Part shown: positions 9,521 through 19,366 of the stretch, piece by piece
How the letters are laid out: each line of letters starts with the position of its first letter
Numbering within the stretch: the stretch's first letter is position 1
Assembly: GCF_008704395.1 (NCBI RefSeq)
Contig: NZ_CP023695.1
Span: 5,146,001-5,210,000 of the forward strand
Length of the DNA stretch: 64,000 bases
Direction of reading: 5' to 3'
Source of the DNA: Streptomyces alboniger
GTDB taxonomy: Bacteria > Actinomycetota > Actinomycetes > Streptomycetales > Streptomycetaceae
Translations under genes and position numbers: made by a program
The notes under the pieces: model-generated
Databases searched by the model: none
The model's input: the letters and a program-made list of their open reading frames with translations, nothing else
What the model was told of the DNA's origin: nothing

Positions 9521-11155
9521 ATGCGCGGAGCCACGCACGCCAAGTGGGCCGCATGCGCGGTGGCCGTCGCCCTCGCGGCGACGGCCTGTGGTGGCGGGGG
9601 AGGCGGCGGCGGTGGCGGCGGCGACGGCACCGGCATCGTGAGCTCCTCCTGGGGCGATCCGCAGAACCCCCTCGAACCCGCGAACACCAACGAGGTCCAG
9701 GGCGGCAAGATCCTCGACATGCTCTTCCGCGGCCTCAAGCAGTACGACCCGAAGACCGGCGAGGCCAAGAACATGGTCGCCGAGTCGATCGAGACGAAGG
9801 ACGCGCGGAACTTCACGGTCAAGATCAAGGGCGACTGGACGTTCAGCAACGGCGAGAAGGTCACCGCCAAGTCCTTCGTGGACGCCTGGAACTACGGCGC
9901 GAACCTGGAGAACAACCAGAAGAACGCCTACTTCTTCGCCTACATCGACGGGTACGACAAGGTCCACCCCGAGAAGGGGAACCCGAGCGCCAAGACCCTC
10001 TCCGGGCTGAAGGTCGTCGACGAGACGACGTTCACCGTCAAGCTCACCCAGAAGTTCTCCACCTGGCCCGACACCCTCGGCTACCCCACGTTCGCCCCCC
10101 TGCCCCAGGCGTTCTACGACGACCACGACGCCTGGCTCTCCAAGCCCGTGGGCAACGGGCCGTACACCGTGGACTCGTACACCAAGGGCTCGAAGATGTC
10201 CCTGCGGAAGTGGGACGCGTACCCCGGCCCGGACAAGGCGAAGAACGGCGGTGTGGACATGACGGTCTACACCGACAACAACACCGCCTACACCAACCTG
10301 ATGGCGGGCAACCTCGATCTCGTCGACGACGTGCCCGCCGCACAGCTCAGGAACGCCAAGAGCGACCTCGGCGACCGGTACATCAACACCCCTGCCGGCA
10401 TCATCCAGACCCTCGCCTTCCCCTTCTACGACGACGAGTGGAGCAAGCCGGGCAAGGAGAAGGTCCGCAAGGGCCTGTCCATGGCGATCAACCGGAAACA
10501 GATCACCGAGACGATCTTCCAGAACACGCGGACCCCCGCCACCGACTGGACCTCCCCGGTGCTCGGCGAGGACGGCGGCTACCAGGCCGGCCTCTGCGGC
10601 GACGCCTGCGAGTACGACGCCGCCGAGGCCAGGAAGCTGGTCGAGGAGGGCGGCGGCATCCCCGGCGGACAGCTCAAGGTCACGTACAACGCCGACACCG
10701 GCTCGCACAAGGAGTGGGTCGACGCCGTCTGCAACTCCATCAACAAGGCGCTGGAGAAGGACAAGGCCTGCGTCGGCAACCCCGTCGGCACCTTCGCGGA
10801 CTTCCGCGGCAAGGCCTCCAAACAGGAACTGGACGGCGCCTGGCGCGCGGGCTGGCAGATGGACTACCCGCTGATCCAGAACTTCCTGGAGCCGAACTAC
10901 TACACCGACGCCCCCTCCAACGACGGCAAGTTCTCCGACAAGGAGTTCGACAGGCTCGTCAACGAGGCCAACGGCGAGACCGACAACGCCAAGGCCGTCG
11001 CCAAGTTCCAGGAGGCCGAGAAGATCCTCGCCCGGAAGATGCCGGCCATCCCGCTCTGGTACCAGAACGGCAGCGCGGGCTACTCCGACAAGGTCTCCGA
11101 CGTCACGCTGAACCAGTTCAGCGTGCCGGTGTACGACCGGATCAAGGTCAACTGA
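9521..11155 (+). CDS. Peptide-binding lipoprotein of the second importer
   Basis: A 544-residue SBP_bac_5-family lipoprotein. The Sec-type signal peptide ends in a lipobox with the lipidated cysteine at residue 23, followed by a run of eleven glycines as a flexible tether. The mature domain shows the usual order of segments (EVQGGKILDMLFRGL, a WNYGANL segment, KPVGNGPYTVDSY, and a MAINRKQITETI segment). The start at 9521 is chosen because GGAGGA lies five bases upstream and the signal peptide begins there. It is the first gene of a five-gene forward operon. Unlike the binding protein at 6224 it has no twin arginines. Confidence 0.93.
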   Translation: MRGATHAKWAACAVAVALAATACGGGGGGGGGGGDGTGIVSSSWGDPQNPLEPANTNEVQGGKILDMLFRGLKQYDPKTGEAKNMVAESIETKDARNFTVKIKGDWTFSNGEKVTAKSFVDAWNYGANLENNQKNAYFFAYIDGYDKVHPEKGNPSAKTLSGLKVVDETTFTVKLTQKFSTWPDTLGYPTFAPLPQAFYDDHDAWLSKPVGNGPYTVDSYTKGSKMSLRKWDAYPGPDKAKNGGVDMTVYTDNNTAYTNLMAGNLDLVDDVPAAQLRNAKSDLGDRYINTPAGIIQTLAFPFYDDEWSKPGKEKVRKGLSMAINRKQITETIFQNTRTPATDWTSPVLGEDGGYQAGLCGDACEYDAAEARKLVEEGGGIPGGQLKVTYNADTGSHKEWVDAVCNSINKALEKDKACVGNPVGTFADFRGKASKQELDGAWRAGWQMDYPLIQNFLEPNYYTDAPSNDGKFSDKEFDRLVNEANGETDNAKAVAKFQEAEKILARKMPAIPLWYQNGSAGYSDKVSDVTLNQFSVPVYDRIKVN

Positions 11156-11161
11156 GACGCC

Positions 11162-11205
11162 GGGAGCGGCCGCAGGACCCCGCGGGGCGCCGCGCGGCCG
11201 CTCCC
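11162..11205 (+). terminator. Intra-operon stem-loop after the second lipoprotein gene
   Basis: A perfect 12-bp stem (11162-11173 with 11194-11205) encloses a smaller CCCCGCGGGG palindrome (11178-11187). It lies in the 69-base gap between the lipoprotein gene and its first permease gene, the same position as the hairpin in the opposite operon. Partial termination or mRNA 3'-end protection, favouring binding-protein output, is the likely role. Confidence 0.75.
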
Positions 11206-11224
11206 CCTAATCCCGGAGCCCGTC

Positions 11225-12148
11225 ATGGGACGTTATGTGATCCGGCGTCTGCTACAGATGATCCCGGTCTTCTTCGGCGCCACTCTGCTGATCTTCCTGA
11301 TGGTGAACGTGATGGGCGACCCCGTCGCCGGTCTGTGCGGGGACCGCAAGTGCGACCCCGCCACGGCCGCCCGTCTCAAGAAGGAGTTCGGCCTCGACAA
11401 GCCGGTCTGGCAGCAATACGCGACCTACATGGGCAACGTCTTCACCGGCGACTTCGGCACCGCCTTCAACGGCCAGAAGGTCACCGAGCTGATGTCGGCC
11501 GCCTTCCCCGTCACCATCCGGCTGACCGTCGTCGCCATCGTCTTCGAGATCGTCATCGGGATCTCGCTCGGCGTGCTCACCGGCCTGCGGCGCGGACGTC
11601 CCGTAGACACCGTCGTGCTGCTGCTCACCCTCGTCGTGATCTCGATCCCGACCTTCGTCACCGGGCTCGTCCTCCAGCTGCTGCTCGGCGTCGAATGGGG
11701 CGTCGTCAAACCGTCCGTGTCCAGCGAGGCGCCCTTCGACGAACTCCTGATCCCCGGCCTCGTCCTCGCCTCGGTCTCCCTGGCGTACGTCACCCGGCTG
11801 ACCCGCACCTCCATCGCGGAGAACCGCCGCGCCGACTACGTCCGCACCGCCATCGCCAAGGGCCTGCCCCGGCGCCGCGTCGTCACCCGGCACCTGCTGC
11901 GGAACTCGCTCATCCCCGTGGTCACCTTCATCGGCACGGACGTCGGCGCGCTGATGGGCGGCGCGATCGTCACCGAGCGGATCTTCAACATCCACGGCGT
12001 CGGCTTCCAGCTCTATCAGGGCATCCTCCGCCAGAGCACCCAGACCGTCGTCGGCTTCGTGACCGTTCTCGTCCTGGTCTTCCTGCTGGCCAACCTGATC
12101 GTCGACCTCCTGTACGCCGTACTCGACCCGAGGATCCGCTATGCCTGA
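11225..12148 (+). CDS. Oligopeptide ABC transporter permease, DppB-type
   Basis: A 307-residue membrane protein with the DppB start (MGRYVIRRLLQMIPVFFGAT), a loop with two cysteines (CGDRKC), and five further membrane segments. The EAA region NRRADYVRTAIAKGLPRRR (about residues 200-218) contacts the ATPases. The GAIVTERIF motif near residue 250 is also typical of DppB. The next permease gene overlaps its end by 8 bases, so production of the two channel halves is coupled. Confidence 0.93.
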   Translation: MGRYVIRRLLQMIPVFFGATLLIFLMVNVMGDPVAGLCGDRKCDPATAARLKKEFGLDKPVWQQYATYMGNVFTGDFGTAFNGQKVTELMSAAFPVTIRLTVVAIVFEIVIGISLGVLTGLRRGRPVDTVVLLLTLVVISIPTFVTGLVLQLLLGVEWGVVKPSVSSEAPFDELLIPGLVLASVSLAYVTRLTRTSIAENRRADYVRTAIAKGLPRRRVVTRHLLRNSLIPVVTFIGTDVGALMGGAIVTERIFNIHGVGFQLYQGILRQSTQTVVGFVTVLVLVFLLANLIVDLLYAVLDPRIRYA

Positions 12149-13118
12149 ACCCCATCAGCCGGAGCGGGCCATCGCGGCGACCGGCGCGGGCGGCGCGATG
12201 GACCTCGCCGCGAGCGAGGCGGCCTCGCTGGAGAAGCTCCCGGCCGGGCCCGGGGGCGGCGGCCCCTCGGCGCCCGCGCGGAGCCTGTGGTCGGACGCCT
12301 GGCAGGACCTTCGGCGCAACCCGGTCTTCATCGTCTCGGGCCTGATCATCGTCTTCCTCGTCGTCATCTCGCTGTGGCCCTCGCTCATCGCCACCGGCAA
12401 CCCGCTGGCCTGCGACCTCGCCAACGCGCAGAAAGGTTCCGCCCCCGGCCACCCCTTCGGCTTCAACGAACAGGGCTGCGACGTCTACACCCGGGTCGTC
12501 CACGGCGCGCGGGTCTCCGTCACCGTCGGCGTGTGCGCCACCCTCGGCGTCGCCCTCCTCGGCAGCGTCCTCGGCGGCCTCGCCGGGTTCTTCGGCGGGG
12601 TGTGGGACGCGATCCTCTCGCGCGTCACGGACGTCTTCTTCGCCATCCCCGTCGTCCTCGGCGGCCTGGTGCTCCTGTCCGTGGTCACCAGCTCCGCCGT
12701 CTGGCCCGTGGTCGGCTTCATGGTGCTGCTCGGCTGGCCGCAGATCTCCCGCATCGCGCGCGGCTCCGTCATCACCGTCAAGCAGAACGACTACGTCCAG
12801 GCGGCGCGGGCGCTCGGCGCCTCCGACACGCGGATGCTCCTGCGCCACATCGCGCCGAACGCCGTCGCCCCCGTCATCGTCGTGGCGACCATCGCACTGG
12901 GTACGTTCATCGCGCTGGAGGCCACGCTCTCCTACCTCGGTGTCGGGCTGAAGCCGCCGACCGTCAGCTGGGGCATCGACATCTCGGCCGCCTCCCTCTA
13001 CATCCGCAACGCCCCGCACATGCTGCTCTGGCCGGCCGGGGCGCTGGCGGTCACCGTGCTCGCGTTCATCATGCTCGGCGACGCGGTGCGCGACGCCCTC
13101 GACCCGAAGCTGAGGTAG
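12141..13118 (+). CDS. Oligopeptide ABC transporter permease, DppC-type
   Basis: A 325-residue DppC-class permease. A cytoplasmic tail of about 60 residues, rich in Ala/Gly/Pro, precedes the first membrane helix (VFIVSGLIIVFLVVISL). A loop containing EQGCDVYTRVVHGARVS and further helices follow. The EAA motif reads KQNDYVQAARALGASDTRML. The C terminus (MLGDAVRDALDPKLR) matches other DppC proteins, including the one at 8095. It sits between its DppB partner (8-base overlap) and the ATPase gene, which starts 6 bases after its stop. Confidence 0.93.
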   Translation: MPEPHQPERAIAATGAGGAMDLAASEAASLEKLPAGPGGGGPSAPARSLWSDAWQDLRRNPVFIVSGLIIVFLVVISLWPSLIATGNPLACDLANAQKGSAPGHPFGFNEQGCDVYTRVVHGARVSVTVGVCATLGVALLGSVLGGLAGFFGGVWDAILSRVTDVFFAIPVVLGGLVLLSVVTSSAVWPVVGFMVLLGWPQISRIARGSVITVKQNDYVQAARALGASDTRMLLRHIAPNAVAPVIVVATIALGTFIALEATLSYLGVGLKPPTVSWGIDISAASLYIRNAPHMLLWPAGALAVTVLAFIMLGDAVRDALDPKLR

Positions 13119-13124
13119 GCGCCC

Positions 13125-14145
13125 ATGGCAACCGCTTACGAGACGCCGGCCACAGCGCCGGCCGCGCTCCTCGAAGTGCGCGACCTGCATGTGGAGTTCC
13201 GTACCAGGGACGGCGTCGCCAAGGCCGTCAACGGCGTCGACTACGCCGTCGGCGCGGGCGAGACGCTCGCCGTGCTCGGCGAGTCCGGCTCGGGCAAGTC
13301 CGTGACCGCCCAGGCCGTCATGGGCATCCTCGACATGCCGCCCGGCAGGATCACAAGGGGCGAGATCCTCTTCCAGGGCCGGGACCTCCTCAAGCTCAAG
13401 GAGGACGAGCGGCGCAAGGTACGCGGCGCCGGCATGGCGATGATCTTCCAGGACGCGCTGTCGTCGCTGAACCCGGTCCTGAGCGTCGGCGAACAGCTCG
13501 GCGAGATGTACGTCGTCCACCGGGGCATGTCCAGGAAGGACGCCAGGGCCAAGGCCGTCGAGCTGATGGACCGGGTGCGCATCCCGGCCGCCCGCGAACG
13601 CGTCGGCCAGTACCCGCACCAGTTCAGCGGCGGCATGCGCCAGCGCATCATGATCGCCATGGCGATGGCACTCGAACCCTCCCTGATCATCGCGGACGAG
13701 CCGACCACCGCCCTCGACGTCACCGTCCAGGCCCAGGTCATGGACCTCCTCGCCGAACTCCAGCGCGAGATGAACATGGGCCTGATCCTCATCACCCACG
13801 ACCTCGGCGTCGTCGCGGACGTCGCCGACACCATCGCCGTCATGTACGCGGGCCGCATCGTCGAGAAGGCCCCCGTCCACGAGATCTACCGGGCGCCCGC
13901 ACACCCGTACACCCGCGGCCTGCTCGAATCCATCCCGCGCCTTGACCAGAAGGGCCAGGACCTCTACGCCATCAAGGGCCTCCCGCCGAACCTCATGAAC
14001 ATCCCGCCGGGCTGCGCCTTCCACCCCCGCTGCCCCATGGCGCAGGACATCTGCGTCACCGAGGAGCCGCCGCTCGCCCGGGTCACGTACGAGGGCCTGG
14101 TCGCCGAGCGCAGGAGCGCCTGCCACTTCTGGAAGGAGACGCTCG

Positions 14146-14159
<14 letters not shown>
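13125..14159 (+). CDS. Oligopeptide ABC transporter ATPase, DppD-type
   Basis: A 344-residue ATPase with Walker A (GESGSGKSV, about 50-58), Q-loop region ([12 protein letters not shown]), signature (FSGGMRQR), Walker B ([10 protein letters not shown]) and H-switch (LITHDLGV). The tail has AHPYTRGLL and GCAFHPRC. It closely resembles the partial gene at 1-266, which marks the left-edge importer and this one as paralogous. The last gene of the operon overlaps it by 14 bases. Confidence 0.95.
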
Positions 14160-15186
<1,027 letters not shown>

Positions 15187-15208
15187 ACGGCGGGGCCCGT
15201 CCGCCCGG

Positions 15209-17380
15209 TCAGAGGCCGAGCGACCGCTTCAGGAAGTCGACCTGGAGCAGGAGCAGATTCTCCGCGACCTGCTCCTGTCCCATCAGGTGCGTCACGCCCG
15301 ACAGGGGAAGCACCTCGTGCGGGCGCCCCTCGGCGAGCAGCGCGGAGGAGAGCCGCAGGGAGTGGGCCACCACCACGTTGTCGTCGGCCAGGCCGTGCAC
15401 GATCAGCATCGGCCGGTGCGGCCCGGCCGCCTCGACCAGACCGTCGTCCCAGACCAGCGAGTTGTGGCGGTACGTCTGTGGGGTCCGGGCCGGGTCGCCG
15501 AGGTACCGCTCCTCGTAGTGCGTGTCGTACAGCCGCAGGTCCGTGACCGGGGCGACGGATACCGCCGCGTGGAACACGTCGGGGCGGCGCAGCGCGGCCA
15601 TCGCCGCGAGGTAGCCGCCGTAGGACGAGCCGCGGATCGCCACCCGGTCCAGGTCCAGGGGGTACTCCCCGGTCGCCGCGAGGGAGTGCAGGGCGTCGAC
15701 CTGGTCGTCGAGCGTCACCGTGAGGTCGTTCTTGATCGACTTCTCCCAGGCGGGGGAGCGCCCCGGTGTGCCGCGGCCGTCCGCCACGATCACCGCGAAC
15801 CCCTGATCGGCGAACCACTGCGAAGTCAGGAAGACGCCCTGCGCACGCTGGACGCGCTGACCGTGCGGACCGCCGTACGGATCGAGGAGTACCGGAAGTG
15901 GCCCGTCCGCCGCCTTGTATTCCCTGGGTAGCAGAACGGCGCACGGGATACGCCGCGTGCCCCCTTCGGCGAGCGTCACGCGCGGCGTGAGCCCCGGGCG
16001 CTGGGCGTATGAGGCGACAGTGGCCACCTGCTTGCCGTCGCGCAGCACCTGGACCCGGGCGCCGGGCCGGTCGAGGGTGGCCGAAACGAGCACCGTGAGT
16101 CCGCCCGCCCGCACCGCCGAGTGCACACCGGGTTCCCGCGAGAGGCGTTCCACACCCAGTTCGTTGACGCGGTAGACATGCACCTCGCCGACCTCGGGAT
16201 CGGCCGCCGCCGCGCCCGCCGACGCCGCGACGAGGATGTCCTCCTCGGTCACATCGAGCACCGCGCGGACGTGCAACTGCGCCCCGGTCAGCGGCCGTTC
16301 GCCCCATGCGAGGACCCGAGCGCCGCCCTCGTCGACGATCCGCACCAGCTTGCCGCTGGGGGACCAGCAGGGCACGCCGGGGAAGAGTTCCAGCCAGTCC
16401 GCGTCGTCCTCGGCGTGCACCATCCGCGTCGAACCCTCGGGGTTCACCGCGAGGTACGACTGGCTCCGCTGGTCGCGGGACTGCACGAGCAGCAGCGGGG
16501 CGCCGTCCGCCGACCAGTGCACACGGGCGAGATACGGGAGGCGGACGCGGTCCCACACCACCTCGGTGCGCGACCCGTCGAGCCCGAGGACGAACAGGCG
16601 CACGTCCGCGTTCGCCGTGCCCGCCGCCGGATACGCGACCTTCGTGGGCTCGCGGTCCGGGTGCGCGGGGTCCGCGATCCACCAGCGCCGCACCGGGGCG
16701 TCATCGACCCGCGCCACGAGCAGCCGGTCGGAGCTCGGCGACCACCAGAAGCCGCGGTGCCGCGCCATCGACTCGGCCGCGACGTGCTCCGCGAGGCCGT
16801 ACGTGACGGTCGCCGCGTGGCCCGGTTCCGGCTCCGCGAGCGCCCTGTCCCCCTCGCCGTCGGCGCCCGTCACCCGCAGGGCGCCCCCGGACACATAGGC
16901 GACATGCCGGCCGTCCGGCGAGGGGCGCGGGTCGATCACCGGGCCCCGCGCGGGCAGTTGGCGTGCCGTGCCCGCGCGCAGCTCCGCCGTGAAGAGCCGG
17001 CCCGACAGCGCGAACGCCGCCAGCTCCACCGCCGCGTCCGTCGCGTACTCCACGATGCCCGCACCGCTCTCCCGGCTGCGCTCGCGCCGCGCCCGCTCCC
17101 GGGGCGAGAGCCGCTCGGCCGCACCGCCGAGCAGCACGCCCGGATCGGCCGCCACGCGCTCGGCCGCCCCGTCCGCCAGATCCAGCACCCAGAGGCCGCT
17201 CACCGGGTCGGTGCCGGACGACGAACGCAGGAACACGACCCGGGACCCGTCGGGCGCGACCGTGAAGGCACGCGGCGCGCCGAGGGTGAAACGCCGCGTC
17301 CGGGCGTTCTCGCGCGGGAAGGAGACACCCCGCGCCGGGCTGCCGTCGGGCCTGGGGATTCCGGGGTTCTCGGAGGTCAT
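15209..17380 (-). CDS. S9-family serine peptidase (prolyl oligopeptidase / dipeptidyl peptidase IV type)
   Basis: A 723-residue peptidase. Residues about 1-470 form the DPP-IV-type beta-propeller, including an AEHVAAESMARHRGFWWSP segment like the substrate-N-terminus-binding region of DPP IV. Residues about 475-723 are the alpha/beta-hydrolase catalytic domain. The likely triad is Ser586 (GSSYGG), Asp666 (HGLADDNV) and His698 (GVTHLM). There is no signal peptide, so it should act in the cytoplasm and remove N-terminal dipeptides, often X-Pro, from imported peptides. Its place beside three peptide importers fits that use. Exact specificity is not certain. Confidence 0.9.
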   Translation of the reverse strand: MTSENPGIPRPDGSPARGVSFPRENARTRRFTLGAPRAFTVAPDGSRVVFLRSSSGTDPVSGLWVLDLADGAAERVAADPGVLLGGAAERLSPRERARRERSRESGAGIVEYATDAAVELAAFALSGRLFTAELRAGTARQLPARGPVIDPRPSPDGRHVAYVSGGALRVTGADGEGDRALAEPEPGHAATVTYGLAEHVAAESMARHRGFWWSPSSDRLLVARVDDAPVRRWWIADPAHPDREPTKVAYPAAGTANADVRLFVLGLDGSRTEVVWDRVRLPYLARVHWSADGAPLLLVQSRDQRSQSYLAVNPEGSTRMVHAEDDADWLELFPGVPCWSPSGKLVRIVDEGGARVLAWGERPLTGAQLHVRAVLDVTEEDILVAASAGAAAADPEVGEVHVYRVNELGVERLSREPGVHSAVRAGGLTVLVSATLDRPGARVQVLRDGKQVATVASYAQRPGLTPRVTLAEGGTRRIPCAVLLPREYKAADGPLPVLLDPYGGPHGQRVQRAQGVFLTSQWFADQGFAVIVADGRGTPGRSPAWEKSIKNDLTVTLDDQVDALHSLAATGEYPLDLDRVAIRGSSYGGYLAAMAALRRPDVFHAAVSVAPVTDLRLYDTHYEERYLGDPARTPQTYRHNSLVWDDGLVEAAGPHRPMLIVHGLADDNVVVAHSLRLSSALLAEGRPHEVLPLSGVTHLMGQEQVAENLLLLQVDFLKRSLGL

Positions 17381-17526
17381 CCCCCGACCTTATGGCGCAT
17401 GCGCCCCCTGTGCTGCCGTGCTCCGAGTCATGCGTCCGCACGGATAGTTATGATCCGTAGCGCTTGGTGGGTATGAACCTGCTTGCGTCCGCACTGGGTT
17501 ACGGCTTACGACTGGAGGTGACCGCC

Positions 17527-17721
17527 GTGGCACTCTCGATTTCGGCGGTGGTGCTGCTGGCGATCATCGTCTTCCTGCTGGTCAAGAAGTCAGGGCTGAA
17601 AACGGGACACGCGGTCGTCTGTACGCTGCTCGGCTTCTACCTCGCCAGCTCGTCCATCGCGCCGACGATCAACGAGCTGACGACGAACGTGGCAGGGGTG
17701 ATCGGCGGCATCAAGTTCTGA
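17527..17721 (+). CDS. Small conserved membrane protein (64 residues)
   Basis: A 64-residue protein with two hydrophobic segments (ISAVVLLAIIVFLLV and the AVVCTLLGFYLASS region) joined by a short KKSGLKTGH loop, ending in VAGVIGGIKF. The function is unknown. The GTG at 17527 is preferred: GGAGGTG lies eight bases upstream and the protein starts just before its first membrane helix. An in-frame ATG at 17473 would add residues and a rare TTA codon. The gene lies between the S9 peptidase and mshB. From memory, similar short proteins are conserved in Streptomyces. Confidence 0.75.
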   Translation: MALSISAVVLLAIIVFLLVKKSGLKTGHAVVCTLLGFYLASSSIAPTINELTTNVAGVIGGIKF

Positions 17722-17744
17722 CCGCCCCGCGGTCCTCGTAGGGT
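17716..17744 (+). promoter_or_regulatory. Candidate leaderless promoter of mshB
   Basis: A TAGGGT hexamer at 17739-17744 matches the Streptomyces -10 consensus. Six bases separate it from the mshB ATG, so transcription would start at or next to the start codon. A weak -35 (TTCTGA, 17716-17721) lies 17 bases upstream and overlaps the preceding stop codon. No ribosome-binding site precedes the ATG. Confidence 0.5.
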
Positions 17745-17750
17745 GGTCCC

Positions 17751-18674
17751 ATGACGGAACCGCCCGCCCGGCGCCTGCTGCTCGTGCACGCGCACCCCGA
17801 CGACGAGTCGATCAACAATGGCGCGACCATGGCCAAGTACGCGGCCGAGGGCGCCCAGGTGACGTTGGTGACCTGCACGCTGGGCGAGGAGGGCGAGGTC
17901 ATCCCGGCCGAGCTCGCCCACCTCGCCGCCGACCGCGAGGACTCCCTGGGCGCCCAGCGCATCGGGGAACTCGCCGCCGCCATGAAGGAACTGGGCGTCA
18001 CCGACCACCGCTTCCTCGGCGGCGCCGGCCGCTACCGCGACTCCGGGATGATGGGCCTCGAACAGAACCGCCGTCCCGGTGCCTTCTGGTCGGCCGACCT
18101 CGACGAGGCTGCCGCGCACCTCGTCGAGGTGATCCGCGAGGTCCGGCCACAGGTCCTCGTCACGTACGACCCCGACGGCGGGTACGGCCACCCCGACCAC
18201 ATCCAGGCCCACCGCGTCGCCATGCGCGCCGCCGAGCTGGCGGCCGAGCCCGCCTTCCGCGGCGACCTCGGTGAGCCGCACACCATCAGCAAGATCTACT
18301 GGAACCGCGCGCCGCGGTCCGTGGTCGAGGAGCGCTTCCGCTGGATGACGGGGGCGCTGCGGTTCTCGCCGTTCACGACTCCCGCCGCCGTCGCGGACGT
18401 CCCGGGCGTCACGGACGACGAGCGGATCACGACGGAGATCGACGGCACGCCCTACAAGGCGGCCAAGGCGGCGGCGATGCGGGCCCACGCCACCCAGATC
18501 ACGGTGAGCGAGCCGCTGTTCGTCCTCTCCAACGACCTCGCCCAGCCGATCTTCGAGGTGGAGTACTACGAACTGGTGCGGGGAGAAGCGTCGCGTAAGG
18601 ACGGAGCCCGCGAGACGGATCTGTTCGCGGGTCTCGAAAGGGTGACGGATGTGGCTGGGGTGACCGCGCTGTGA
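17751..18674 (+). CDS. mshB: N-acetyl-1-D-myo-inositol-2-amino-2-deoxy-alpha-D-glucopyranoside deacetylase MshB
   Basis: A 307-residue zinc enzyme of the PIG-L/LmbE family that deacetylates GlcNAc-inositol, the second step of mycothiol synthesis in the cytoplasm. The metal-binding motif HAHPDDE is at residues 13-19, and the partner motif [10 protein letters not shown] lies near residue 145. [13 protein letters not shown] motif near residue 42 is typical of MshB. The next gene starts within its stop codon. It appears to be transcribed without a leader. Confidence 0.92.
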   Translation: MTEPPARRLLLVHAHPDDESINNGATMAKYAAEGAQVTLVTCTLGEEGEVIPAELAHLAADREDSLGAQRIGELAAAMKELGVTDHRFLGGAGRYRDSGMMGLEQNRRPGAFWSADLDEAAAHLVEVIREVRPQVLVTYDPDGGYGHPDHIQAHRVAMRAAELAAEPAFRGDLGEPHTISKIYWNRAPRSVVEERFRWMTGALRFSPFTTPAAVADVPGVTDDERITTEIDGTPYKAAKAAAMRAHATQITVSEPLFVLSNDLAQPIFEVEYYELVRGEASRKDGARETDLFAGLERVTDVAGVTAL

Positions 18675-19201
18675 GTACGCGATCTCGTGCGTCGTCGGGA
18701 GCCGGTTCCGGTGCTGGACCGGGGTCCGGCTCGAAGACCGGTTCGGGGGCCGCCAAGGCCTCTTCCCCTTCGGGGGCCGCCGCGACGGCCGGGGCGCCCG
18801 CCGCGCCCGCGGGGAGCTTCCTCGCGCAGCCCCTGCGGGCGGGCCGAGTCGCCGCGTACGCCGCTCTCTTCGTGCTCGGCGCCGTCGTGGGCGCCGCGGG
18901 CGCGCTCGTCCAGGGCGGCTTCTTCCCCGCCGGACTGCTGCTCGCCCTCCTGGGCGCGGCCGGTGCCTTCTACGGCGGGGCGCGGGCGGTCGGCACCAAG
19001 GCGGGGGCCGTCGCGCCCGCCGTCGGCTGGCTCGTCGCGGTGATGCTGCTCACCGCCACCAGATCCGAGGGGGACTTCCTCTTCGGTGCGAGCCCCCGCT
19101 CGTACGGCTTCCTGGTCGGCGGCATGGTGGTGGCTGTGATGTGCGCCACGCTCGGGCAGCGGCCGCAACCGACCGCGTCCGCCGCCCGACTTGGCAAGTG
19201 A
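18671..19201 (+). CDS. Small polytopic membrane protein (DUF6113-like)
   Basis: A 176-residue protein starting with GTG that overlaps the mshB stop by four bases, so it is translated by coupling to mshB. Residues 1-50 are a Ser/Gly/Ala-rich disordered tail. Four hydrophobic segments follow ([73 protein letters not shown]). The layout resembles proteins annotated DUF6113 beside actinobacterial mshB. No biochemical role is known. Confidence 0.75.
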   Translation: MSTRSRASSGAGSGAGPGSGSKTGSGAAKASSPSGAAATAGAPAAPAGSFLAQPLRAGRVAAYAALFVLGAVVGAAGALVQGGFFPAGLLLALLGAAGAFYGGARAVGTKAGAVAPAVGWLVAVMLLTATRSEGDFLFGASPRSYGFLVGGMVVAVMCATLGQRPQPTASAARLGK

Positions 19202-19366
19202 CGTACCACTTCAGCCCGTGTCCCGCACGGGTTTGACGCCGGTCACAGGATGAGTGCCGACGGCGGCCAGTATGGTGGTGCGGCCGCCGAGCCTCCCCCA
19301 ACCTCCGGCCGGGGGGACCCCGGATGAGGTCGAGCCGGGCGGCGGAGTCAACCAGGAGAACCTGCC
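19202..19366. other. Intergenic leader with a C/G inverted repeat
   Basis: This 165-base gap separates the mshB unit from the large envelope protein. It holds an imperfect inverted repeat (TCCCCC at 19294-19299 against GGGGGA at 19312-19317) and an AGGAG ribosome-binding site about 13 bases before the TTG start at 19367. A TTGACG hexamer (19233-19238) has no well-placed -10 partner. No gene was seen here. Confidence 0.5.

Noticed and set aside
17464..17526. Upstream start for the small membrane protein, containing a TTA codon (17506-17508) that might give bldA control
   Set aside because: The ribosome-binding site GGAGGTG fits the GTG at 17527, and the extension has no conserved features. 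The TTA is therefore probably not translated. No in-frame TTA codon was noticed in the other genes, though I checked by eye only.
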